Shown here: piece by piece, positions 45,390 through 57,017 of the stretch
How the letters are laid out: every line of letters begins with the position of its first letter
Position numbering within the stretch: the stretch's first letter is position 1
Assembly (NCBI GenBank): GCA_009617715.1
Contig: VTFK01000033.1
Span: 62,001 to 126,000, forward strand
Length of the DNA stretch: 64,000 nt
Direction of reading: 5' to 3'
Source: Plectrocnemia conspersa
Lineage: Eukaryota > Arthropoda > Insecta > Trichoptera > Polycentropodidae
Notes under the pieces: model-generated
The model's database searches: none
The model's input: the letters and a program-made list of their open reading frames with translations, nothing else
Told to the model about the DNA's origin: nothing
Position numbers and translations under genes: made by a program

Positions 45390-45520
45390 GAAGATCGGGG
45401 GTCTTTCCGTACCCACGTTGGGAGCGTACGTTTTTTTCGTACACTCGGTCCGGTAAAGGTTACTGTCGTGAGGTACCGAAGCTAGCGAGTGTGCGAATAC
45501 CGGACTCTCAACTTTTTGAG
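45390..45520. other. GC-richer patch of unknown nature
   Basis: Contains CGTACACTCGGTCCGGTAAA and GGTACCGAAGCTAGCGAG, then a T-run after ACTCTCAAC. No known RNA fold is recognised. Confidence 0.25.
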
Positions 45521-46739
45521 TTTTAAATGTTACTTTTGCTTCGTTCTGATTTCTTTAAATATTTTTATAATTTAAATTTGTCCATTTTATTTAAAAAAAT
45601 TATATTAATTTCTAAAAAATACTCAAAATGAATTTTAAATTTTATTTTTAAGATTTTTTATTGTAAATTATAACGCAAAGTACATATTAAGTTAATTTCA
45701 AAATGGCTTTTGATAATAATTATGAGCTAAATAAATTTAATTAAAAAATGCTTAAATGTTTTTGTAGTGTATTTTTAATTAAATAATAAAACGTAATTAC
45801 TAGTAAAAAGGTAAATGGTAAATATATACTTTTAAATAAATTTGTTGGAAGTATTAAAATTTTATTTTTGAGTCATGATCTACTGTACAAATTATATTAT
45901 TATTGTTTGATTTTTGCAATGAAGTTTCAAGCAAAAATATATATAAAATTTACATTTAAGATCTGTAAATTTTAATAAAAAACAAATCATATTAATATAT
46001 TCTTTAAATTGCTCAGAAATAATTTAAAAATATATTTTAAAAAGTTTCAGAATTTAATTAGAATAGTTGTTGATTGTTGGCCAAAAAATCAGCACAATTT
46101 GGTATAGTTGATTTGATTATTTATTAATATTTTTTATATTTTATAAAATTGCAAGTAAGCTTTATTTCAGCTGACCAATTATTTTTCCCACTAAATTAAA
46201 GATTTGTATATTTTTTTAATGGCAAAGCTTACATTTTTTTAAATATTAAAAAATAGCTTTTAATGAATTTAATAAATACTATGCAACATAGTTTATTATA
46301 ATTGATCATAAAAATGATTTTTGTGTATTTCGTGCAAAAATAAATAAATTAAGAAGATTTCATTAGTAGCGATATGCACATATATTTAAATATTTAGAGA
46401 AAAACACATAATCTGCTAAAATAAATTTGGACCACGAACTTTGGCAGTTATATTTATATATTCTAGTTATCTTTTTTTAAGTTTTTCTTGATTATTTATT
46501 TTTGTAGCATAGAAAATAAAGCATATGGTATAATTATACATATTGTTGAAAACATAGTTTTAAGAAAAAATAATTTTATTACAAAAAGCTCTATACTCCA
46601 AATGCCATTATTTTTTTTATTTAAATATTTTTAAATTCAAGTTTAAAAAAAATAGCTTATGATAAGGAATCCGTTTTATGTATAAATTACTATATAATAT
46701 ATTAAATAACATTACAACCCAATTAAATTATCATACCTA
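45521..46739. other. Very AT-rich spacer
   Basis: Nothing supported. Confidence 0.5.
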
Positions 46740-47060
46740 ATATTCTTTTAAACGTTTTAGTGCATCTGGCATCCGTAATAGAGGCGATCGATGTTACATA
46801 AAAGTTTAATTACAACTTAATAAAGCGATCGGGTCACACGTCCGACGGCGGTTAAAAATTACTGAGTTAAAATCATTATAATAAAAATAATAACATAACA
46901 TAAACACCGAATCTAACCGAACGGTTTCGATGTTAAATGATTAACGGCCTCTGGTGGGCGTTAACTGTTTGCTCTGCGAACCAAAGGTTAAAAGTTCAAA
47001 GCTCGTCACGAATGTTTTTACATAAATTCACGTTGCTCACACTGTACGTATCGATGTAAG
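46740..47060. promoter_or_regulatory. Candidate conserved regulatory island
   Basis: Words AGGCGATCGATG, AAAGCGATCGGG, ACACGTCCGACGGCGG and AACGGCCTCTGGTGGGCG lie in a block without a reading frame, bordered by AT-rich DNA. Inference from composition. Confidence 0.3.
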
Positions 47061-47279
47061 TAGAATAAAAATTATATGCAGGTAATACGTAATTATATTT
47101 TTATTAGTGTGCTTCGTTACGATCAAGGTAAAGGCAATAGATGATACTTTTTAAAGAAGAAAGAACTATTTTATTTATTTTAAAACAAAAAGCTAAATAC
47201 TAAGCTTTCAGATCTTACTGAAAAAGTGTATAGAATACACAGAAAATTTTACATCATAATGTGATATCATAAATCAGAT

Positions 47280-47660
47280 TCTCTACAGATTGATTTGCGT
47301 CGGAAAATCGCGTTTTTTCACCGTTAAATTACACATATCCCGAAGGATTCCGGATATAATAACGGCCACTGGGTAGGTAAGAACCCTATTGTTTTTGGTT
47401 ATGGCGTTTTTTGTTCAGTTCATAATTTGAACAATTTAATAGGAAATTGCCCATACGTGGCAGCAGACATCCTACCTACCTACCTACCTACCGAACGCCA
47501 GTAATTTCACATCTAATTTTTTTTTACCACGGTAATTTTTTTTCACTCCATACACCGACGGGAAGTCGTAACCAATTATGATTTTGTGTTTCGATAAACT
47601 TCGCCGATATTGTTTTTTTTTTTAATAATATAATATAATATACCGGCGCTTTATATTATA
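47280..47660. other. Mixed patch with a (CCTA)n microsatellite
   Basis: Positions 47,471-47,492 are an uninterrupted run of CCTA units (22 bp). A GATTCCGGATATAATAACGG word and a T-run near 47,612 also occur. No gene. Confidence 0.6.
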
Positions 47661-48349
47661 TTTTTTTCGTCGATAGGCGTAAACGTTTACAGTTATATTT
47701 TTAGCGTTGAGTTTATCATTAGTTTTCACGGAGTTTGCGTTTTATAGTATATGTATACATTACGTAAATTATATGGATCAAATTTTGAATAATCAATCTT
47801 CATTTAAGATAAAAACAATGCATTCGATTCTCACACAACTTGTGTTTAACAATTTTGTTACATGCCGTTTTTCAATTTCTCTCTTGGAAGTATATTATTT
47901 TTCATGTTTGTATTTATAAAAAAATATATAGAACGTTGCGAAAGTTTGCGGTGTACCATGTGTGTTTTTATAATAGATTGGTAATGTAAAAAAATGTATT
48001 ATAATATATCCATAAGAAAAAATCTTCTGTTCTTATTTCATACGTGTGCTTGAAAGTTATTGATTATTTTTGAATGAGTAATAATTTTAACCATCGAAAA
48101 AAATATACTTAATTGCAATAAACATATACCACTTTCACGCGAATAATATTAAAATGAATAGTGACAGTATGGTATTAAAAAAAATTAAACCATATAATAA
48201 AATAATGTTATTGACTATTTTAAAATAAGCACCCTTTGTATATTTCATATATTTATAAATAAGGCAAAATAATATTTTAAAAGTCAATTGAATTACTAAA
48301 AATAGTTAATCAATGTAATATAAAACTATATATAAAGTTTAATTAAGAT
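47661..48349. other. AT-rich spacer
   Basis: The frame 47,707-47,919 lacks recognisable content. Confidence 0.45.
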
Positions 48350-51300
48350 ATTAAATTGTGGTGGCAATCATGGACTACTTTTAAAAACGCCACAATAAAA
48401 TATATTAATAAAATTAGAAAAAAGCATGTATAAATTTAGCCGTCAATTTTTTATTAGACAAATACGAGTTTTACGTTGTAAATACATTTCTTGAAAATTT
48501 AATTAATGGAAATTTTCAGAAGAGCTATTTTTGTGTTTAGGAATAAATGTTGTGGGTTATTTATTAATGTGCCACTGTAAAAAATAAGTTCGAATATGAT
48601 TGTATAATAAAATATATTGCGATTTTAAGACTTGTTATATAAGTTATTTTAAATGCGCCACCATAAATTATTAAAAAAAATATAATTAGGTAAATTAAAA
48701 AAAAAAACTATCAATAATAAATTAAATACAAATAAGACGAAATAAATACATTTTGTTGTGAGCTTTCATTATTATTTATAGGTGAGTTTTAAAAGCTCTT
48801 TTATTGAATTAAGACATACAAATTTGGGCTACTTGTAAATGCTGCACTGTAAAAAACTATATTTTAGAATATGTCTTAATATAATATTTTGTGTAGCGTA
48901 GGAAAATCGAATTAATAATTAGAAAAGCACGAAGTTGATAAAATTAATACGTTTTTCAGTATGTTTTAACTACAGTTTATAGGCAAGTCATAAAATTAGA
49001 TTTAAATATCTACTTTATAGACATATTTTAAAATATGGTTTTATTACAAAATAGCTTCACAAACTTTAAGTTGAAAATATATTATATTATCAAATATTTA
49101 GAAATTATTTAAGGATTTAAAAAAATGCAACAAAAAAGTCAGTGTGCTAAAGGTTGAGCTACGTTCAAATAAGCTGCTATATGCAGTTTAAAAAATATGT
49201 AATTAAGTAAAAGTTTAAATATAGACATAAATTAGTATGAATTTGCTAGAATGACATTTTTTTAGAGTTGAAAATAAAATTAATAGGCAATTAATAAAAA
49301 CTTTTTAAAAATTATTAAATGTAAGCATACTCTTCATAGGCTACTTTTAAATGCACCTCAACCGAATATTATATTTATATTTTAAAATATACGTTACCAA
49401 GCTAAATAATTAAAACATCACCTTATGATGGCATTAATAAATTTATGGAAAATTAAATTAAAAATATAATTCAGAATAAATTAAACTATTGTGTAGATTA
49501 GAAAAACAAATATTTGTATCCATTTAAAACTATATCAAATAAATACATATTTTGAGAGCTTTAAATATTATTTATAAATGAGTCTTAAAAGCTCTTTTAT
49601 ATAATTAAAACATACAATTTGGGCTACTTGTAAATGCTCCACAGTATAAAACTATATTTAAAACATGTTTTATGAGCTATTTTAAAATATGACTTAATAT
49701 AATATTTTATATAAATATGATGGCATAAATAAATTTATTACAAATTAAATTAAAAATAAAATTAACAGCTTTTAAATGCGATTAGAAAAACTTTTTTATA
49801 CAATTAAATAAATATATATTTTTATAATTTAAAATATATGTAATGATGAACTTCTTAATAAGCCATTATTAAATATAAACATACTTTTTATGAGCTACTT
49901 CTGAATGCGCGACTATATAAAATTATTAATAATCAAGTAAAAGTAGGAGAAACATGAATTTATAAATTAATTTAAAAGTAAGAATATTACGGTATAAATA
50001 AATTTAATAAAAATTAAAAACATGTTCTAAGTGCCACTTATAAATGCGTCACTATAGAATATTATATGTAGATTCGAAAAAAATATATAATTAAGAGAGG
50101 TATAAAACAAACTCTAAATTAATAATAAGTTAAGCACGTTAGAAATTTTTTTTTTGAGAGTTTAAGATGTAATTTATAAGAAAACTTAGACTCACTATTA
50201 TTTATTTTCTATGTACAATTTGTGGCCTACTCTTAAATGCACTAATATATAAGCTGGTTAAAAAAATAGCAATTTGATAGAATAGATAAATTTACTATGA
50301 ATTTTAAACATGCTTTTAGGACTACTTTTAATCGCGCAACGATAGAATACTATATGACGGTGTAAATAAATTTAATAAAAATTCAGAACATGATCTAAGT
50401 GCCACTTATAAACGCGTCACTATAAAATATTATATATAGATTCGAAAAACATATATAATTAAAAAAGAGTTAAAAAAAACAAATTAATTTAATAATTAGT
50501 TAAGTACGATAGAAATATTTTTTAGATTTTAAGACATAATTTATTGAAAAATTTAAAACCACTATTATTTATTTATTATATACAATTTGTGGGCTACCTA
50601 TAAATGCATTGATATATAACTTGGTACTTAAGTAAAAAATAATACCCAAATCAAGTTGAAAAAATATTAATTTATACTTTTTTTCAAGTACAAATATGAT
50701 TTTTTAATTTTAAACATGATACTTTTAATAGCGCAGCGATAACATATTATATGCAGATTAAAGTTAATAATTTAGAGCTGTTTATTTTAATTCTCTCTTA
50801 ATTTCAATATTTTATGTAGATTAAAAATATACATTCAAAAAAGAGTTTAAATCATCTTAATTATTAATTATTCATATACGAATTTTACGTATAAATATAA
50901 TTTATATACATAAACTTCATGGACTGCTTTTAAATGACTAATGTGTAAAATGTAAATTGAAAAAAAATAATTAAAAAAAAAAATATCATTGTATAAATAA
51001 AATTATTAAAAGTATAAAAATGCTTTAAAGGCTACTTTTAAATGCGCCACTATAAAATATTATATATAGATTAGAATAATTAATTTAGAGCTGTTTATTT
51101 TAACTCTTACATAATTAAATTATTATTTGTAGATTAAAAATATATAGTTTAAGTGAAAAAAAAATTAAGTGAACAACGATTATTAATTATTCACATACGA
51201 ATTCTACTTTAAAAATACATTTTTTTTGTTTAAAATATAATTTACAGATAATTTTTAAACATGTACTTTGAGAACTACTTTTATATACTCTATTGTACAA

Positions 51301-52080
51301 CCTTATTTTAGAAAACTAATAAAAAAATGATGAAAACTTGATGAAAAAATGAAAAAAAAAGTGTTAATGTAAATTTGAAGCATGCTTTATGGGCTACTTT
51401 TAAATGCACAAATATTAAATATTATATGTGGATGATAAAACATATATTTTATTATGTAAAAGTTGTATTCTTTTAACCCTTTGAGTAGTGAGTTAATTTA
51501 TACACATTTGTTAATTTGATAGTATAAGAAGTGAGTTAATTTAACGTATTTTTCTATAATTATTTCCGTTGTTATTTTTTTATATTGCATTTATAGTAAA
51601 TTATAGATAAAAATCAATATATGTATGTTATAATAATTTATTTTAAATCTTCTTTTATTAAATTTCCAAATTTTTTTTTGTATCAATAAAGAGGCTCTCA
51701 TTATTTTTAATAAAATTATTATATAATAAATAAAATATTTTTTGGTATGATCAATTATTACATACTATTTAATTTATTAGTATTATTTTTATTATGGAAA
51801 TTGTTTATATTAAATCAAATTAAAAAAACATTAATTAATATATTGTTTTACGGTACGCCGTACATGTACGGCGGTGCGCCTTTAAAAGGTTAACAATTAA
51901 TTAAGAAAGTACAGATTGGACAGCATAGAGTTAAAAAAATAAATTATGGTAAATTTTTGAAAGCACTATTATTAAACGTAAACATATCCTTTGTAGGCTA
52001 TTCTTTAAAATAAATTTAATAAAATTTAAAAACATAATTTATGGGTTATTTTTATTAGTGCCACCATTGGATTGTAAAAA
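48350..52080 (+). repeat. Long decayed tandem array T6 (GGCTACTTTTAAATGC box)
   Basis: Around twenty variants of a box GGGCTACTTTTAAATGCGCC, usually followed by ACTATAAAATATTATATATA and then GATTAGAAAA, are spread over 3.7 kb (for example about 48,373, 48,828, 49,340, 49,622, 49,897, 50,035, 50,312, 50,403, 51,027, 51,392). Many spacings sit near 90-95 bases or two to three times that, so an ancestral unit of about 90-95 bp is plausible. One TTAA MITE interrupts it. No coding content. Confidence 0.72.
51473..51893. mobile_element. TTAA-flanked MITE (piggyBac-type), copy 4
   Basis: TTAA at both edges, left CCCTTTGAGTAGTGAGTTAA and TTATACACATTTGTTAATTT, right hairpin CGCCGTACATGTACGGCG and TTTAAAAGG. 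It lies inside array T6, so it is younger than the array's expansion. Non-coding. Confidence 0.85.
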
Positions 52081-52189
52081 AATATATTTAATTAAAATAC
52101 ATTTAAAGTTTAACATAATTAGAAGTTATGGTAAACTTTATTTATTGATTAAAAAGGATCACAAGAAGACAATATAGTTCAAACGAATT

Positions 52190-52470
52190 TTTCGTGTAAG
52201 TTCGCTCCTTATTCAATAAAAAAAATTGCGTATGTAAATTGGCAAAGTGTGTTAACGTTTTTGGCGTTATTATCGAATTTGTCCGCTCGTCTCATCGTAT
52301 ATGTATGAGGCGCTTTATGTTTTGCCCCCGTCAACCATTTGCATATAAACGTGTTGTTATTCTTCTTTTAAAATTTGAAAGCTCGCGAGATTCCCTTCCT
52401 GAAATTTGATGGGAAAATTAACCTGTCAAGCGCTTGCTACCGTTGACCTTTGACCTTTGAACCAAACCTT
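52190..52470. promoter_or_regulatory. Candidate regulatory island with nuclear-receptor triple half-site
   Basis: Positions 52,444-52,463 read TGACCT T TGACCT T TGAACC, three half-sites spaced by one base. The first two form a perfect DR1 element, the type bound by HNF4, Ultraspiracle and COUP/Seven-up class receptors. The preceding 200 bases are of mixed composition without a reading frame (GAATTTGTCCGCTCGTCTCA). The binding site is seen directly; the regulatory role is inferred. Confidence 0.45.
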
Positions 52471-52934
52471 ATAAGCACTACCTGAAATTATATGCATCGA
52501 CTATAATATAAGAAATCACTCTATAAAGAAGAATCTCTAATGTACTCATTATATATGGCACTATTCCAATCGATTTGAAATAGAAAGCTATTTAATGGGA
52601 TGCAAATAATAAGAAAAATAGATTATCTTAAATTGAATACTGACCGAGAGTCTAAATACAGTGTTCTTAGTAGAAAATAAAAGAAAGCTCATTTTAGTTT
52701 TTACTAATATTTTCTAAACAGGAACAGAAGTAATTCTGCATATAACTCCCTTCTAAATTTCCCATTAATAAATCCTTTACATATGTCCTCAAATATATAA
52801 TTAGTGTTGAAGCTTACTTTAGCAGCTTTCGTGTATCTAATTTTTCACCTGTCTTTTGGCTCGAATAATTGATTCTTATCTTAATTTTCAAACCATTTAT
52901 GCACTCGGTCATTATAATTTTCAATCAACCATAA
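52471..52934. other. AT-rich spacer
   Basis: Nothing supported. Confidence 0.45.
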
Positions 52935-53215
52935 TTGCCGATGCATGTTCTCGCCGATTTGTTTTTTCACACGGCGACACAAAAACGAAGAAGGAAAAGT
53001 GTCAGTGCGGGGAGGGTTCGAACGATTAACCTAATGACACGTTCTGAGGCATTACACACCAAACCCTTGTGTTTGGGGTCAATTTCCGGCTCTTCCTTAA
53101 TTCCCGTGAAGGCTGCGTGTGGCAAATTGTGGACAAGACACGTGCCGCTTTTGGAGTTTAACAGTGAAAGTGGACATGGATGATTTGCGAATTGTTTCCG
53201 GCGAATAATCGCCAC
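52935..53215 (-). mobile_element. Possible tRNA-derived SINE (minus strand)
   Basis: On the minus strand, TCGTTCGAACCC (about 53,006-53,017) is a good T-arm/B-box match, preceded by TTTGGTGTGTAATGCCTCAG as a weak A-box region about 35 bases upstream. The upstream GC-richer body on both sides has overlapping 82-codon frames that are shadows. Less certain than the candidate at 30.6 kb. Confidence 0.35.
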
Positions 53216-53264
53216 AAAAGTGATTTATCAGTGAGAGAAAAAGCATTTGGAATTTTGCTACCGA

Positions 53265-53295
53265 TTGTCAAAAAATATATAAAATATTTTGACAA
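53265..53295. repeat. Short perfect inverted repeat
   Basis: Arms TTGTCAAAA and TTTTGACAA enclose an AT-only centre. It falls in a 75-codon frame (53,180-53,407) that I do not consider a gene. Confidence 0.6.
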
Positions 53296-53502
53296 AAAAT
53301 GTTTCCGAAGGTGTTCGTGCCACATGTTTAAAAATATGCATACTTTCTCGGAAGATCGAAAGTATTTGAATGACCGACAATTTTTTTGCGATTTTGTATT
53401 ACTCTAACCGGCCGGTGGATTTATCTTTGTTTTGGTGATTTTCTTTTTCGAAGATTGCATTAATTTGCGTAAAGGTTTACTAATTTTAAAGGGCAATCAA
53501 AA

Positions 53503-53880
53503 ATGTTTCAATTGTTCCAAAATCCAATTGATATTCCGATTAACGACGTCCAAGATGATTTTCAATTGCAATTAATCGATCTTCATGCAAAAGATAGCTT
53601 GAAGATATTTTTCAAAATTGAAGCAATAATTTTCATTATTGCTAAATTAAATGAGTTCGACTTTTCTAAGTTAAAATCAAGCGCTAGAAAAATAATTTCA
53701 ATTTTTGAGAGCACATATATATGTGAAAAAACATTTTCCAAATTAAAATATATAAAATAAAATCAAAAAATTACGCCTAACGGATTCTCATCTAGAAAAT
53801 TACTTGCAAATTGGCACTACAAAATTAAAACGGAATTTAAAAGAAATAATTTCGTCAAACTTCGCAAATTTAATATCAAA
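53503..53880 (+). pseudogene. hAT transposase C-terminal domain relic (GTF2IRD2/SCAND3-like group)
   Basis: The frame reads QNPIDIPINDVQDDFQLQLI, DLHAKDSL, then STYICEKTFSKLKYIK before a stop at 53,758. One frame over, LRLTDSHLENYLQIGTTKLK continues the match to about 53,850. FQNP...I...DVQ..QLELIDLQ and STYICEQ.FSKMKYIKS..R..LTDEHL is the characteristic tail of hAT transposases related to the domesticated GTF2IRD2/SCAND3 proteins, and mediates dimerisation. The C-terminus is frameshifted and everything upstream (BED finger, catalytic core) is missing. It directly precedes copy B of the long repeat. Confidence 0.85.
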
Positions 53881-53957
53881 TTTTAACATTTTAGTTTGGA
53901 CAATGTATGTCCACATTATACGATATGTAAAACTAATTGTTTTATTTATTAGAGTAC

Positions 53958-55293
53958 GAAAAACATTACGAAAAGCACTGGTCAAGAGTGTCATCACTAT
54001 CGTACTTCACTAATGTTTTTGACTATCAAAATGTGATTAATACTGTCAATGAGAAGATGAAAATGAACACTGTGTTCCAATTGAGGAAAGCTTATTTATA
54101 TTCTTTATTTTTTTATTACATTGACTATCTAATATTTTTTCAAAGTTGAACTCATTTTCTTATTTTTGCTTTATTGAAAAATAAAAATATTTTGCTGTTG
54201 ATTGTTTGATGACATCAAAATCCAGATCAAAAAAAGCCGAATTAAAATTAAAATTAAATTAAAATCGGAACACTTTAAGCTTTTTTACAGAAAATAATTA
54301 GCATAAGTTATTAGATATTTTTTTGAAAATAATTTTAGAACTTAATATTTTAGGTGCCGTGAATTAATAATAGTTGTCATTTTACTCAAAAACATGAAAA
54401 ATGTATATGTCTGGTTTTGATACTAGGCTTTTGTATTTCTTGATAGATGATTTGGCTTAGTTTATATTTTCGACTTGACATAATACAAGTTTTATAACTA
54501 TAGTATATAAGAACTTTCTTAGGGTTAGGTTTGGGTTTGAATAGCAAAAACGTTTCGCAATTCTTAAATTGAGTTACATAGATAATTTAGAGCAGCACAT
54601 AACTTCACTAGCGCCTATCAATTAAATTATATTTTCGCTAGTAAAAATATATATGTATCTAGAGTACGCTCGGGATAAGGATTCCGGTTTGTTATTGTGT
54701 GCGTGAACTGTGTGGCTCAAAACAATTTCACTCAGAATATTCAATTTTTTTATTTTAAAAGAAAATATATATTTATTTAACATACATACATCTGAGCTAA
54801 GTTGGAAATTTCAACAAACAATTATAAATATATTATATAATCGAAGAAACCAGACATTGATGTCATTAATTAAATATTTGCAAAAGTCAAAATCTTTCAC
54901 TAGTCAAAAAAATAATGAAGTCTGTAGTTATTCTTCAAAAGCAAAAAGATATAAAATCGGGAAAGAAAAATGGAAAAATAATTAAAATATTTTAATCCAC
55001 GGGTAAGAGAACGAATAACTTAGTGTATATTTGAAGCCTTGATTACAATTATGGACAGTGGGAATATCTGGGTTAAACCAATATCAACAGAAAATGATTT
55101 AAAATAAATTAATAGAGAAGATCGAACTTCTGTGCCACACTGCACTTTAATGACGAATACCAGCGTTGACGAATCAGCGACTGTCCTTAAAAGAGAAAGC
55201 GAGACAACGAAGTACACGCTACATCGCTTCTCCCTCTCATATACATGTACACGCACACAATAACAAACCGGCATCATTATCCCGAGCGTACTC
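53958..55293. repeat. Long recent direct repeat, copy B (1.34 kb)
   Basis: Collinear with 2,264-3,599 without indels and with roughly eight substitutions. Its right edge is exactly the end of the nested TIR element, beyond which R1 does not continue, unlike in copy A. That implies the copy was generated from an R1-plus-TIR composite like copy A rather than by independent insertions. Short frames inside are the counterparts of those in copy A and are non-coding. Confidence 0.92.
54662..55293. mobile_element. 632-bp TIR element, copy B
   Basis: Ends GAGTACGCTCGGGATAAGGA (54,662) and its complement (to 55,293), with the right end cleaner than in copy A (CGTACTC). TA occurs on both sides (54,660-54,661; 55,294-55,295). 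Same length as copy A. Confidence 0.8.
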
Positions 55294-55295
55294 TA

Positions 55296-55779
55296 CTCAA
55301 TATGCATCAATATGTAAAACTGTAAAACTACAGAAAGAAAGAAATTTAATATTAGGAAGGCCTTTATTATTACTTTATTCCTTTTTTAATTAGCTGTAAA
55401 TATAAATGATATATTCCTGCATTATAATAAATATTTTCCTAATATAAAATAAGCACATATAAATTAATATTCTAACTGGATTCTATTCAATCAATCCGGC
55501 CCTTTTCACAAAAAAGTTTGCAATGTCTCTAATTGTGCGTGCTTCCTTAAGCCACTAAAGCCTACAGTTAGTCGTTATCAAATGAAGAAAAATTCATAAG
55601 AATTTCTTTATCTTTAAGATGATTCTTAAAGCTATTCAAAACAAAACCATTTTTAAATCTATTGCTTAATCATTTATTAAAAAATCGATTTTACCAAAAA
55701 ATATTATTATGAACATGATGATATTTTCCTCAAGAATTATATCATAACTTAAATAAATTTCCGGTGTATATTTACACTA
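55296..55779. other. AT-rich spacer
   Basis: Nothing supported. Confidence 0.45.
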
Positions 55780-56110
55780 ATTCTTTGCAGCCGTCGAAAT
55801 TGGCGTGAAAACGATCGTCGTCGTCGCCACGTGGAAATTAAGATAATTCCGACGATTAGCCAAGATCGGCCCCTAGGGGGGGGTGAAATGCGGCCCGCGT
55901 AATTTCGCGGCCCGCGGCTAAACGGTATTAACAGTGGCAAATTACAAGGCGTTCTTTTCGTGTTCTCTCTCTCTCTCCCCGCAAAGTGTTTAGGTCCCAA
56001 ATGGGACCATTAGCGCTGGCACCTAAGTCCCTCGCCTAATGCGGCCCCGGGCCACACTCCGAAAGGTCTTGATTTAATTTATGTCGAACTGCCGATCGAA
56101 TGTCGATAAA
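55780..56110. promoter_or_regulatory. GC-rich candidate conserved regulatory island
   Basis: One of the most GC-rich blocks of the window: GATCGTCGTCGTCGCCACGT, AATGCGGCCCGCGTAATTTC, GCGGCCCGCGGCTAAACGG, TTTAGGTCCCAAATGGGACC (a palindromic GTCCCAAATGGGAC core) and a (CT)n run at about 55,965. No usable open frame; the minus-strand 83-codon frame lacks domains. The dense, non-repetitive composition suggests conserved cis-regulatory DNA, but this is not demonstrated. Confidence 0.35.
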
Positions 56111-56804
56111 GCGTAGTAGCGCAATTTGTATACATTATAGTGTATATAATATAATAATTGTACTTATATGAATAATTTCGGTGTTTTGGTATGAACAAAG
56201 GGAGTGTATTCAAACGTTTGCGGTTAATTAAACACAATAATTATTTAATATGTATTTTTAAAGAAATTTATGTTTAATTTTATGGCGTTTCTCAGAACGT
56301 ACACATGACATAAAAAAATGATTCATTGCCTTGCCAATTTTACGGCCGATGGAAGTCGTTTGAAAAACTAAAACCTCATTTAGAATGAGTTTTGAGGCAG
56401 GGCGTTTGAGGTTGTAAACTTGCTACGGAATATGTACAGGTTGTTTTATAAATAATCATTAAAATATATATGTTTTATTTAATATAATTTGTTGCTAAAG
56501 CTCTATGATATCTCAGACTTATTAGGCGTTTTAGTCAAAAATTAAAAGAATCTCAAAAATATAAAATGAAACATGGCAGAAAAGGTAAATAAAAATAAAT
56601 ATCGAAATAAAAGAAATTTTGTATAAACTTTTGTTTTGACGTTTTAAAAACGGGCTGAAATTATTATTAAATTGTAAAGATCATATTTTTGCAAATATCC
56701 TATACGTTACATGTGATTAGACGTTGCACAATACTTATGAGAATATGATTTTCTACAAGTTTGCTGCAATTCAATTCTTTGTATGATTAACGGTTTCTGA
56801 GATA
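56111..56804. other. AT-rich spacer
   Basis: Nothing supported. Confidence 0.45.
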
Positions 56805-57017
56805 CAGGCGGCCCTCGACTTTCGCACATAATTGGTTCCTGAAAATGTGTGCGAATGTTGAATGTACGAAAGTCGAGGCAAGTAAAAAAAAAATTGAAAT
56901 TGAATGTATTTTAAAATATTTATTTATCAAGTAAATATAAGATGTTTAAGAGGCGTTTAAGAGACACGTTTAAGTGGGGTTTACGGGTGTTTCCTTTGAA
57001 AAGTTATCAAGAGTTAA

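Noticed and set aside
47471..47492. CRISPR-like spacing of short repeats
   Set aside because: It is a simple uninterrupted (CCTA)n microsatellite; there are no spacers, and the DNA is eukaryotic in type.
52967..53215. 82-codon frames on both strands with basic residues
   Set aside because: Mutual shadows over a GC-richer SINE-like body; neither has a homologous look or exon structure.
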